DNA from: Bosea sp. PAMC 26642
Lineage (GTDB): Bacteria; Pseudomonadota; Alphaproteobacteria; Rhizobiales; Beijerinckiaceae
Length of the DNA: 64,000 bases
NCBI RefSeq assembly: GCF_001562255.1
Contig: NZ_CP014301.1
Location: 2,480,001-2,544,000, forward strand
Reading direction: 5' to 3'
Below are positions 50,269-58,240 of the stretch, piece after piece; positions within the stretch are counted from its first letter, which is position 1; every line of letters starts with the position of its first letter. Both the position numbers and the translations under genes were made by a program. The notes beneath the pieces were generated by a model. The model saw nothing but the letters and a program-made list of their open reading frames with translations, was not told the origin of the DNA and ran no database searches.

Positions 50269-51898
50269 TCATGCGCTCAGAAGGAAACGAACCGGGTACG
50301 GGTATGCTTCCCGACCAGAACGGTCTCCCGCTACCACGGCCCTAGATACATCGGCAGGAGCGCCGATAAGGGCGGCAAGCCAGCTTCTCACCTCGACTTT
50401 CGCAGGCTTATAGCGCTCACCGATGGTGACGACGACGCTTTCGATGATCGCTCGGAAGGCTTTGCGGGCCTTGGCGCTCTCTTTCATCGCCTCGCTCAAT
50501 GCGCTGCCCAGCAGGACCATGTCGCGCTGATAGGCCTCGATGGCGGCAGGATGCAGCGTCGTGACCTTCCGCTCGCCTTCCAAGAACTCCAGCCGCTGCT
50601 TCAGCTCAGCGCGCTCGGTGCGCAATGGCGGCATGCGGCGGGTCGCATCTTCGTGGCTCAAGACGCCTGAGCCGATAGCATCAACGATCCGGTCGATGTC
50701 GCGCTCTATCTCGGCAATGCGGCGCTCGATCTTGCTGCGTTCGCGGGTCTGCCCGTCTGCCTCCTTGTTCCTCTTCTCATTGAAGGTGGCGATGTAGCGC
50801 GCCATCGCCTCGGGGTTCGAGAGCTGCTCCCGCATTCCCTTGATGACGGTCTGCTCGATGGCATCGACGAAGACCCGGCGCTTGGCATGTGCCGCTCTCG
50901 CGTGCGGCGCTACAGGCGATCAGCACCCTGCCACGCTGCTTGCCGTCAATGCGCATGCCGCCGCCGCAGTGACCGCAGCGCAGGAGCCCGGACAGCAGCC
51001 GCGTCGCGCGCGGTGTGTAGGGAGCCCTGAGCCCCTCCTTCGCCTTGAACCTATTCTTCCGCGCGGTGGCGACCTCGAAGAGGTCAGGCGGAACGATCCG
51101 CAGGTCCGGGCGATCCTGCCGCTGCCACTCGCTCTCGGGGTTCGGCCGACTTACCCGCTTCCCCGTCTCGGGATGGCGGACCATGGTGACCCGGTTCCAG
51201 AGCATCGTTCCGCCGTAGATCGGGTTGAGCAGGATGCCATGACCGCGCGTCGCATTGCCGTTGATCGTGCTGGCGTTCCAGCGCGTGCCGCGCGGCGGCA
51301 TGACCGCGTCGCGGTTCAGGCCGGCGGCGATGTCGCGTGGCGAGGTGCCCTCGGCATACTCGGTGAAGATGCGGAGGATGATCGCAGCCTCGTCCGGCTC
51401 AATAGCAAGCTCGCCCGGTCGGCCGAGCACAGGCCGATAGCCGTAGCTCCTGCCGCCGGGGCTCCTGCCACTGCGCAGGACGCCGGTCATGCCTCTGCGG
51501 ACCTTCTCAGCGCCATCCTCGCGGAAGAGCTGACCCACAAGGCCCCTGAGACCGACGAGGACCGTGCTGGCCTTGCCCTCGTGCACGGCAATGAGGTCGA
51601 TGCCGGCGAACTTGAACCGCTTGTGGAGGCCGGCGAGGTCTTCCATGTCGCGCGAAAGGCGGTCGAGAGCCTCGACGATGACGACGTCGAACTCCTTGCG
51701 GCCAGCCGAGGCAATGAGGTCGATCAGGCCATCTCGATTGAGCATTGAGCCGCCCGAGCGGGCGGCATCGCCGAACCGGCGGACGACCTGATAGCCGTTC
51801 TTGACCGCATACTCGTCGCAAAGCGCCAGTTGGTCGTCGATGGATTTGTCGTTCTGGTTCTCGGTCGAGTACCGGGCATAGAGGGCAGCGCGCTTCAT
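50269..51898 (-). pseudogene. Frameshifted large serine recombinase (island B)
   Basis: The N-terminal frame (51898 to about 50890) has the catalytic start AALYARYS, VEALDRLSRDMEDLAG and GTRWNASTINGNATRGHGIL, and a zinc ribbon, closely like the island A integrase. Near 50886-50890 one base breaks the frame. The other frame continues (FVDAIEQTVIKGMREQLSNP) to 50269. The end of the gene crosses the tRNA-like core at 50325-50336 (VVAG), after which the tail differs from that of the island A enzyme. It is probably inactive unless the shift is a sequencing error. Confidence 0.85.
50325..50336. repeat. Middle attachment-like site (attM)
   Basis: CTCCCGCTACCA, identical to the last bases of tRNA-Met including CCA (13 bases identical counting the T at 50324). 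It lies in the 3' part of the second serine recombinase gene, exactly where the island A integrase gene carries its own tRNA copy. Confidence 0.7.
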
Positions 51899-52065
51899 GA
51901 CCGCCGCCCTGCCCGGCCGGAGCGCCGAGCCCCGTCCAGCTGGAACATGGGCCGCATAAACGCGACCTGCTCGGGATCACCAAGACGGAAGCTCGAAGGC
52001 GGACGGTGGGCGGCGCACTCCGCAAGTGCCTCGATCAGATCATGCAGCGGTGACGAATTCAGCAT
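51895..52065 (-). CDS. 56-residue protein overlapping the recombinase start
   Basis: From ATG 52065 (LNSSPLHDLIEALAECAAHR), with its stop overlapping the recombinase ATG by four bases. Same size and position as 28242-28415 before the first integrase. Function unknown. Confidence 0.5.
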   Translation of the reverse strand: MLNSSPLHDLIEALAECAAHRPPSSFRLGDPEQVAFMRPMFQLDGARRSGRAGRRS

Positions 52066-52447
52066 CGGGCTTCTCCTGCCATTTGCCCTTAGCTTAGCGG
52101 ATGAGGCGATTGACATTCTAGTCAACGATGCGTAGTTTTTTACGCCTACCCCCAAGAATTCGAAACGGCTATACAGCGCTCGCAGGAGGATGTTTGCTTC
52201 GGCGGCTACTACCCTAGCGGGGCTCGGGTCAATGCCGCTGCTTGGCCTGCTGTGCCCGAATACAGCGGCCTCCGGCATCTGTTCTCCCGTGCCCGGCCCT
52301 TCGCTTTCCAAGCTGCGCAGCTCCGTTGCGGCGATGTACTCGTTCCGCGACAACGAGCGGGAGCCGGGTTCGATAGAGGACGGGAACAATGACCGCCTCG
52401 TCTGGCTTGTCCTATGCCGGATTGTTGCGTTGCCGGCGGCCCGCCCG
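52066..52447. other. Stretch without a convincing gene
   Basis: Open frames here have poor coding character. The first 60 bases should hold the promoter of the recombinase operon. Nothing else stands out. Confidence 0.4.
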
Positions 52448-52621
52448 ATGGAGCCTGAGATGTCGGACCTACCACCACGCCAGCACTGGACCGACTTGCT
52501 CATCTGGATGGGTGTGGCCGTCACCATCGCGGCATTCGCCTACCTTGGATTGGCACATCAATGGCGAGGTCCTGCCGTCGTTCCGGGCGCGGAGTGGTCA
52601 TCTAGCTCACCGCGCCGCTGA
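52448..52621 (+). CDS. Small single-pass membrane protein
   Basis: 57 residues from ATG 52448 or 53 from ATG 52460. The N-terminus SDLPPRQHWTDLLIWMGVAV leads to a helix (TIAAFAYLGLAHQ). Function unknown. Confidence 0.4.
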   Translation: MEPEMSDLPPRQHWTDLLIWMGVAVTIAAFAYLGLAHQWRGPAVVPGAEWSSSSPRR

Positions 52622-52667
52622 TGCGCGCCATCACCGCGTCTAAGAAGCACTTCACGGAGCAAAGTCT

Positions 52668-52889
52668 ATGGCATCCATCATTGAATTAAACGGGCTGAAA
52701 GTCGGCGACCGCGTCACGCTTTCGTTCGGCTTCGTCGACCACGTGGGTAGCGGCAACTACGAGGTGCTGCGCATTCTGCCGCCGGCGGTTGATGGCGAGG
52801 TCCAGTACCGGGTGCGAGGCGACGACGGCTACGAGCGCGCTATAGGGCACCGGCAGATACTTGGCGTCGCCCACAAGCGGGCAGAGTGA
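52668..52889 (+). CDS. Small KOW/SH3-like protein, copy 1
   Basis: 73 residues (NGLKVGDRVTLSFGFVDHVG, then ILPPAVDGEVQYRVRGDDGY and ERAIGHRQIL). The G-D-R-V start and PAVDG-QYRVRG core recur in 54532-54744. Strand-rich, like small SH3 barrels. Function unknown. Confidence 0.65.
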   Translation: MASIIELNGLKVGDRVTLSFGFVDHVGSGNYEVLRILPPAVDGEVQYRVRGDDGYERAIGHRQILGVAHKRAE

Positions 52890-52898
52890 TCGAGGGCC

Positions 52899-53225
52899 TC
52901 ACCGCAACGCGGACTGGCCCATCGAATTAATGGCAGCGGCGACATCGGCCACGGCCTCGTCTATCGCTTGCTGATCCATCGTTGCTTTCTCTTTCGGATT
53001 GCCAGCCTCAAACTTCATCAACGCGAGATAGATCGCATCGCCGGTCTCGTCCTGCACCTCGACCTTGAAGTCGGCATGCTCGCCATTCGGCAAGCGCTCC
53101 CGGATGATATCGACGAGCGCATTCTGCGCCTCGTCTTTCGCGGCGATGTAGTCAGGCAACTCCACCCCCTCATCGTCGGCATCGACAACCTTCCCATTGT
53201 CGGTCGTGAAATAGAACTTTGGCAT
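52899..53225 (-). CDS. DUF6894 family protein
   Basis: 108 residues from ATG 53225 (PKFYFTTDNGKVVDADDEGV, then ELPDYIAAKDEAQNALVDII). Same family as 43459-43770 in island A. Function unknown. Convergent with the KOW-like gene. Confidence 0.75.
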   Translation of the reverse strand: MPKFYFTTDNGKVVDADDEGVELPDYIAAKDEAQNALVDIIRERLPNGEHADFKVEVQDETGDAIYLALMKFEAGNPKEKATMDQQAIDEAVADVAAAINSMGQSALR

Positions 53226-53379
53226 AGCTCGATCTCCGGTTCGTCGTTCTGCAACCGAAGGAGCAGTCGCAAGTTCCGGGACCTGCGACGATGGAGCGCT
53301 TGCGGATTGTTTTCGCCCGTGCGCAGGCTGAATTGCTGGACCTGCGACCGACCAGTGGCTCTGCCCTGCGGTTCGATGC

Positions 53380-53553
53380 ATGCCATTCCGAAAAATTGTC
53401 GCTGAGCCCGACGTGCTCAGCGAACTATCTGCCGCGTTTGATGCCACGTGGACCGAGATCGGCCCAAGTATCCCGCCGTTGTCGCAAGCAGCGGCTCGGG
53501 AGTATCTCGGCGCTGTCATCATGGGTATTTGGCAGCCGCTGACAACCTCGTGA
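53380..53553 (+). CDS. 57-residue protein, paralogue of 54291-54542
   Basis: From ATG 53380: PFRKIVAEPDVLSELSAAFD, then ATWTEIGP and AAREYLGAVIMGIWQ, ending at TGA 53551. The paralogue at 54291 shares PFR--AEPD-L--LSAAFD-(A)W--IGP and AARE-LGA-I-G-W. This copy is about 26 residues shorter, so it may be truncated. Confidence 0.65.
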   Translation: MPFRKIVAEPDVLSELSAAFDATWTEIGPSIPPLSQAAAREYLGAVIMGIWQPLTTS

Positions 53554-53698
53554 GCAAGGCGCTAGTGAAATATCGGCGGGAGCCCGTATTGCCTATCATG
53601 GGCATAGAGCGCGACAAGGCCTGAGTGCCACTGACGCGGTCGGCGCGTTGCCGCCCGATAGCAAACCGCACGATCATGTCCGCATTCGATGTGCGACA

Positions 53699-53998
53699 CT
53701 ACACAGCAAAATAAGCCGACCGGCAGACGCCTCTCTCAGCAGCTTCCATATCTCTGCATAGACCGGCGGGCGCAGCGATCTCGACAAGGGACCAAGTCCA
53801 ACTTTGCTGCTTCTCTACCATGCAAAGGCAGGTCGCGGCTCTGTGCCCTGCGGCCGAGCTGGCTTCTACGGCTAAGCAGGAAGCCATGATCTGATCAAAC
53901 GTTGGAACGCGAGAATTTAGCAAGAGCATCAGCCCTCCGAGGCATAGGATTACGGCCAGCCCGGTAACGAGGCGGGAATGCATGCCCATTGTTTTCAC
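53699..53998 (-). CDS. Small exported or membrane-anchored protein
   Basis: 99 residues. N-terminal hydrophobic segment (LVTGLAVILCLGGLMLLLNS) and five Cys in the rest (SCLAVE, TCLCMVE, GLCRD, VCRS), suggesting disulphides in the periplasm. Function unknown. Confidence 0.5.
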   Translation of the reverse strand: MKTMGMHSRLVTGLAVILCLGGLMLLLNSRVPTFDQIMASCLAVEASSAAGHRAATCLCMVEKQQSWTWSLVEIAAPAGLCRDMEAAERGVCRSAYFAV

Positions 53999-54290
53999 CC
54001 TCTTCTGGGTAATGAAGATTGTGACGCGGCACGTTTCGTCGTTGACCTACCTTTCAGCCTCCGTCCGACCGGTTAAGAATTGGTCACGAAACCTGATAAG
54101 GGACAGGGAGATCGGGCCTGTTGCGCGCGCGGCAACGATGGCTAGGAGAGGGCAAGCGGCCTCCGGCAAATACTTCGCGTCGTTTAAAGGCGGCCAGAGT
54201 GATCGAAGGGATCACGCTATTGCCGCCGCACCCCAACTTGTCGCAGGATGAAGTGGCTGGAGTAACCAGCGATGACGAACGTGCGTCCCC

Positions 54291-54542
54291 ATGCCTTTCC
54301 GAACACTCTTGGCCGAGCCGGACGAGCTGCTAGCTTTGTCAGCAGCCTTCGACACAGCATGGGTCCAAATTGGACCCCGGGTTCCCCGCCATTTCAGGGA
54401 AGCAGCACGAGAGCATCTCGGCGCTATCATCTTGGGGCTCTGGCAAGAGGATGGCACGGAAGAATTGGCAAGCCGCGCAATAGCAAAATACTTGGCCGAT
54501 CCGCGCGATTTTACCTCTGGTCCGGACGGCTATGAGGCCTAA
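54291..54542 (+). CDS. Small conserved hypothetical protein, paralogue of 53380-53553
   Basis: 83 residues (PFRTLLAEPDELLALSAAFD, then WVQIGPRVPRHFREAAREHL, then GAIILGLWQEDG). Similar proteins occur in many copies in Rhizobiales (recollection). It overlaps the start of the KOW-like gene by 11 bases. Confidence 0.65.
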   Translation: MPFRTLLAEPDELLALSAAFDTAWVQIGPRVPRHFREAAREHLGAIILGLWQEDGTEELASRAIAKYLADPRDFTSGPDGYEA

Positions 54543-54744
54543 CCAGCCACCCCCAGACCTCGCAATAGGCGACCGCGTGTTCTTGGCGCTGGACCGGAAC
54601 GGTGCCGGTGAGTTTGAGATAATCCGGATTATGCCTCCGGCGGTCGATGGCGGGGCGCAATACCGCGTTAGGGGCAATGACGGCCTTGAGAGGGCAATCG
54701 GGCAACATCAGGTGCTCCGTGTGGCTTCTAGAGCTGTCGAGTGA
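54532..54744 (+). CDS. Small KOW/SH3-like protein, copy 2
   Basis: 70 residues (DLAIGDRVFLALDRNGAGEF, then IMPPAVDGGAQYRVRGNDGL and ERAIGQHQVLRV). Paralogue of 52668-52889. Together with 54291 it forms a pair that is also present, rearranged, at 52668 and 53380. Confidence 0.65.
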   Translation: MRPNQPPPDLAIGDRVFLALDRNGAGEFEIIRIMPPAVDGGAQYRVRGNDGLERAIGQHQVLRVASRAVE

Positions 54745-54855
54745 TGGTGTAACCAGTGCGTCGTCGATCATAATTCTTCAAGATATGCAGTATCCGTGCG
54801 GCGCGCATTGACAGGCTCTATTGCCGGTGGTCCACCAAAGACAGGAGGACCACAA

Positions 54856-55296
54856 ATGACAGAAGATCAATCATCGCTGATCGAGCTCGCAGCGGGCATC
54901 GTTGCCTCGTACGTCGAGCATAATAGCGTCACCGCAGCCGACCTGCCGGAGCTGATCAAAAACACCTATGCAGCGCTCGCCAAGCTCGGAGAGCCGGCAG
55001 AAGCGGTGCCTGCTGAGGCTGCCCCGATCCCAGCCATATCGATCAGGAAGTCGGTTACCCCCGATTTCATCGTCTGCCTCGAAGACGGCAAGCGGTTCAA
55101 ATCGCTGAAGCGCCACCTGATGGCGAGCTTCGACATGACCCCCGCTCAGTACCGCGCGAAGTGGGGCCTTCCGCCGGACTATCCGATGGTCGCGCCGAAC
55201 TATGCCGAGCAGCGCTCGAAGCTGGCGAAGAACATGCGTCTGGGGAAAAAGCCGTCAGCGCCAGCCGCCAAGCCGACGCGTAAGAAGTCCGTCTGA
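54856..55296 (+). CDS. MucR/Ros-family transcriptional regulator with an altered zinc finger
   Basis: 146 residues from ATG 54856, preceded by AGGAGGACC. MucR hallmarks: SLIELAAGIVASYVEHNSVT, then TPDFIVCLEDGKRFKSLKRH and TPAQYRAKWGLPPDYPMVAP. Of the Cys-Asp-His-His ligands of MucR fingers, Cys74, Asp77 and His87 are present, but the fourth, expected in the Thr-His-Tyr position, is Ser91. MucR proteins repress AT-rich genes for surface, motility and virulence functions. As island cargo it could silence the island or interfere with the host MucR (inference). Confidence 0.9.
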   Translation: MTEDQSSLIELAAGIVASYVEHNSVTAADLPELIKNTYAALAKLGEPAEAVPAEAAPIPAISIRKSVTPDFIVCLEDGKRFKSLKRHLMASFDMTPAQYRAKWGLPPDYPMVAPNYAEQRSKLAKNMRLGKKPSAPAAKPTRKKSV

Positions 55297-55361
55297 CACC
55301 ACCCTGCTCTGCGCTCATTGAGACCATGTCCGCCTTCCCCGCGTCTATCAAGGCAACGGCG

Positions 55362-55703
55362 CTATCGCCGCCGCCGGGCCGCATCACGCGCGGCGGCCTT
55401 GCCCTTGTCCCACAGCGTCCAGCTGTGGCCCGTGCCCCGATCACGAGGATCGAATGGCTCGCCGCCGAATGTCGCTATGAACCATGCGGCGTCCGCTGGA
55501 TCGGCGAAACAGTGCACATTCCACCAGTCCCCGTCATAGACCACGGAATGGCCACGCGGCGAGTGCGAGCGGTCCTTGCACGCCTCTTCGATCGCCTCCT
55601 GCCGGAGATACTGCTCACGGGTATCAAGCGCCCGCAGCGCGACCTGATGCGGCCATTGAACGTTGATCTGCGACGTCGACAGCTCGCCCTTGCGATAGAC
55701 CAT
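55362..55703 (-). CDS. Hypothetical protein, end of island B operon
   Basis: 113 residues from ATG 55703. Contains SVVYDGDWWNVHCFADPADA, then AWFIATFGGEPFDPRDRGTG and a basic tail. Function unknown; the last of the leftward phage-like genes. Confidence 0.6.
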   Translation of the reverse strand: MVYRKGELSTSQINVQWPHQVALRALDTREQYLRQEAIEEACKDRSHSPRGHSVVYDGDWWNVHCFADPADAAWFIATFGGEPFDPRDRGTGHSWTLWDKGKAAARDAARRRR

Positions 55704-55711
55704 GGCAGCGT

Positions 55712-56059
55712 TCAGACCTCCTCGATGAAAGGAGGTCGGCGTCGGCCAAGCGTCATCACCATGCGGGAATGCTGATCGAGATCGTCTTCTACGCCGCCGG
55801 CCATGTGGGGCTGTCCATCGACCGTTACCGACGCGACAGTGCCCCCAATCGCGAGCCGGGCGCAGGCGTGCCCGCCCTCGTGCACGGCGATGCGGCGTGT
55901 TGGGGGCAGCAATGTCCGGCCGGTGACGACGGGGCCGAGAAGCGTGTCCGCCCGGCTCTCTTCTGCCGACTTGAGGCTCAGGCTGGGGCCGGGCTCGTCG
56001 TCCGCAGCGCCCACGAGCGGGCTTTCGGCGCAGCAGGAGTAGAAGGATACCTCGGTCAT
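55712..56059 (-). CDS. Small protein with a HEGGH motif (M41-like fragment)
   Basis: 115 residues. RRIAVHEGGHACARLAIGGT carries a HExxH zinc-protease motif in the same context as FtsH-type M41 domains (the usual form is HEAGHA). The rest of the M41 domain and any AAA part are missing. It may be a small metalloprotease-like protein of phage islands or a remnant. Its start overlaps the Nu1-like stop by four bases. Confidence 0.6.
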   Translation of the reverse strand: MTEVSFYSCCAESPLVGAADDEPGPSLSLKSAEESRADTLLGPVVTGRTLLPPTRRIAVHEGGHACARLAIGGTVASVTVDGQPHMAGGVEDDLDQHSRMVMTLGRRRPPFIEEV

Positions 56060-56532
56060 GCGAAGTCTCCCCGGCTCTCGTCAAACTCGACGATGAGCCG
56101 CTCGCAATTCGCGCGGATGGCATCGACGCCGGCGATCATCCGGCTGGCCATCGGCTCGTCGTAGGTCGCCGCGTACTCCTCAACGCGACCGAGCAGCTCA
56201 GCGCAAAAGAGCCGGGCGAAGGCAATGGCCTCCTCGGCCGGGACAAGCTCTGCCGCCTCGCGGGCCATGCTTGCATCGATCTGGCGGACGCGAGCCTCGG
56301 TCAGGCGCCTGTCCGCTGCGGTGCGCCCGTTTCGGGCCGGATCGCGCAAAAAATTGAGATAGCCCTGCACCACCGGCACCAGCGCGTACTGGTTGCGTTG
56401 CGCCTTTGGAAGATGACCGGCACGCACGAGCTGGCGCAGCCGCTCGGGGGTGATCGTCAGCAAAGCGGCAGCCTGCTCGGCGGAGATAGTGCCAGCTTTC
56501 GGCTCGGGATCGGGAGATGTGGCGGAGGACAT
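56056..56532 (-). CDS. Nu1-like terminase small subunit-like protein
   Basis: 158 residues. The N-terminal HTH (ISAEQAAALLTITPERLRQL) and helical body (LTEARVRQIDASMAREAAEL, then VPAEEAIAFARLFCAELLGR) match Nu1-type packaging proteins. Third such gene in the islands; no large subunit is present nearby. Confidence 0.78.
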   Translation of the reverse strand: MSSATSPDPEPKAGTISAEQAAALLTITPERLRQLVRAGHLPKAQRNQYALVPVVQGYLNFLRDPARNGRTAADRRLTEARVRQIDASMAREAAELVPAEEAIAFARLFCAELLGRVEEYAATYDEPMASRMIAGVDAIRANCERLIVEFDESRGDFA

Positions 56533-56544
56533 CAGGAGCCTAAT

Positions 56545-56787
56545 TCACAAAAGAGAAACGGGAATTGAGAAAGTCGAGAAACGCGCAAATTCCGGGGCCT
56601 CGGCGGCGCAGGGGAAACCAGTCGCCAGAAGGCCCCGAGGCCGGGGGGGCCTCCAGCGACAGGGCACGGACAGGGGCAGCAGCGCGGGCGACAGGGGCCG
56701 CCGCAAGGCGGGAGGCGGGCTGGCTAGCCTTGCCGAAGGACGCCGCTGTGGCGGCTCCTTAGGGCTGGTGCCCAGGGACCGCATCAC
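56545..56787 (-). CDS. Possible Pro/Arg-rich small protein
   Basis: An 80-residue frame whose start overlaps the stop of the next gene upstream. Its composition is dominated by Pro, Arg and Leu in very GC-rich DNA, so it may be spurious. Kept only because it fills the operon exactly. Confidence 0.25.
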   Translation of the reverse strand: MMRSLGTSPKEPPQRRPSARLASPPPALRRPLSPALLPLSVPCRWRPPRPRGLLATGFPCAAEAPEFARFSTFSIPVSLL

Positions 56788-56969
56788 CGCGTTTCCCGCG
56801 CCAGCGCGTCTCGGATCATCTTGGCAAGGTCAGCCGCCTGCGCACGCGACAACATAGCCCGCACCTGCCCGCCTGTGCCCCCGATCAGGGTCAGCGACAC
56901 CGCACGCTGCCCGCTACGTGCGACATCGGGCTGGACTTGCATACGCTCGATGAGCAAGGGCATGACCAT
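56784..56969 (-). CDS. Small hypothetical protein, island B operon
   Basis: 61 residues from ATG 56969, coupled to the preceding stop (TGATG). VQPDVARSGQRAVSLTLIGG, then RAMLSRAQAADLAKMIRDAL. Shares the SRAQAADLA-MI/ARDLAREI style with its neighbour, suggesting an old duplication. Confidence 0.5.
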   Translation of the reverse strand: MVMPLLIERMQVQPDVARSGQRAVSLTLIGGTGGQVRAMLSRAQAADLAKMIRDALARETR

Positions 56970-57235
56970 CAGCGCCCCCGACCAAGGAGCGCCGACCGGG
57001 CACCATCGAGCCAACGCGATCCGCGCTCGGTCATGGGCATCTCGTCCAGACGGCGATTGATCTCGCGTGCCAGATCACGGGCGACGTCAGCCTGCATGGA
57101 GACCAAGACATCGCCGGTGCCGATCAGCCCAAGATCGATCTCGATCTCGACGCGGGAGCTGCCACGAACGCGATGCGCGGTCGCCCGATACGCCCTTGCC
57201 GTCGAGCCATTGCCGCACATCAGGACCGGCATCAC
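56969..57235 (-). CDS. Small hypothetical protein, island B operon
   Basis: 88 residues. Strand-rich first part (RVEIEIDLGLIGTGDVLVSM), then QADVARDLAREINRRLDEMP. Overlaps both neighbours by one to four bases. Function unknown. Confidence 0.5.
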   Translation of the reverse strand: MMPVLMCGNGSTARAYRATAHRVRGSSRVEIEIDLGLIGTGDVLVSMQADVARDLAREINRRLDEMPMTERGSRWLDGARSALLGRGR

Positions 57236-57453
57236 GCGCTCCTGACGACGCGTTCGACCCGGCCAGTCATGGCCGGCTCAACGCGGGCTGCGAGGAAGTA
57301 CGCATCGAGGTCGCTACGGCGATAGACCACCGTATTTCCGATCCTATGGAACGCAGGGCCTGAACCGAGCGAGCGCCAGCGCTCAAGTGTCTTCGCGCTC
57401 TTGTTCAAGTACAAGCCAGCGTCTTCGGGGGAGAGGAGGTCGTCGGGGTTCAT
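57232..57453 (-). CDS. AlpA/excisionase-like HTH protein
   Basis: 73 residues from ATG 57453: LLSPEDAGLYLNKSAKTLER, then WRSLGSGPAFHRIGNTVVYR and RSDLDAYF, the MerR-like winged HTH of AlpA and excisionases. It could act as recombination directionality factor or as a regulator of the operon it is in. Confidence 0.82.
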   Translation of the reverse strand: MNPDDLLSPEDAGLYLNKSAKTLERWRSLGSGPAFHRIGNTVVYRRSDLDAYFLAARVEPAMTGRVERVVRSA

Positions 57454-57541
57454 TGCCGTCTCGCTGAATGGGGGGCGATGCGGCACTGTGCGGCGTCATG
57501 ACTTGAGCGCCAAGTGGAATAACAGAGCGCTACATCTGGCT

Positions 57542-58240
57542 TTATTTTGTGCGCTTCGTCACAACACTACGGATCAGCGTCTCAGACGGCATGTGATCTG
57601 TCACGACGAGGCATGAATGCCTCACAAAGTCGGTGAACCCTGTCCGGTGACCGCGTACGCCGTCAGTCAAGGACAGGAACAGCGGCCACAAGGCGTCGGC
57701 GAACAAGCGGGCGCGGCTCATAGGGCGGCAGCGTCCGTCCAGTGCGGCGGCCTCGTTCAGCAGGCGGTCGCGTTCCTGTTCGATCTGGCGAAGGAGATCA
57801 ACGGACAAGAGAGGATCGGATGCCTCATGCGGGTTGATGGTCTGGGCGACCGCGCTGCATCTAAGGCCGCGCGTCTTCTGCACATGGGCCAGCTCGGCAA
57901 GGGCATCAGCAGCCCGGTCGAGCATCGTGACCTGCTTCTTCACATCGGCGAGGGCAGGCTCGCGCCATTCCGACCGGGCGCGGTGGTGATGCATCGCTTC
58001 CAGCGCGGCTATCATGACCGCGTGAGAGACCCAGCTCGGATCGCGCCTGATGCCGACGCGGCGAACCATGGCGGCGAATGCCGGCATTGCACCCTGATGC
58101 ATGAGGGAGGTCAGTCTGACGTCGATGTCCTCAACCGTCATGAAGGGCAGGTCGTCGGCGCGGCTCTCCTTGTGCGGCTCGACCATCGCGCGGAGTGCGT
58201 CGATAGAGGTGTTCGCCCGCGATGCTGTGGTCGTGATCAT
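57542..58240 (-). CDS. Hypothetical protein, island B operon
   Basis: 232 residues from ATG 58240, with AGGAG six bases upstream. FMTVEDIDVRLTSLMHQGAM, then VGIRRDPSWVSHAVMIAALE and a helical second half (VDLLRQIEQERDRLLNEAAA). Not recognised. Its ATG overlaps the stop of the DUF3102-like frame upstream. Confidence 0.6.
   Translation of the reverse strand: MITTTASRANTSIDALRAMVEPHKESRADDLPFMTVEDIDVRLTSLMHQGAMPAFAAMVRRVGIRRDPSWVSHAVMIAALEAMHHHRARSEWREPALADVKKQVTMLDRAADALAELAHVQKTRGLRCSAVAQTINPHEASDPLLSVDLLRQIEQERDRLLNEAAALDGRCRPMSRARLFADALWPLFLSLTDGVRGHRTGFTDFVRHSCLVVTDHMPSETLIRSVVTKRTK

Larger units (their letters stand above)
26698..50336. mobile_element. Island A: defective prophage/genomic island in tRNA-Met
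   Basis: It is bounded by copies of the tRNA 3' end at 26698 and 50325. It carries an intact large serine integrase at the left edge, an early-type operon, a CI/Cro switch, a candidate replication gene, a tail assembly chaperone and tape measure gene, and then about 11 kb of small cargo genes. Head, portal and large terminase genes are missing. The boundary at 50325 is inferred from a 12-base match and from its position in the end of a second serine recombinase gene. Confidence 0.65.
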
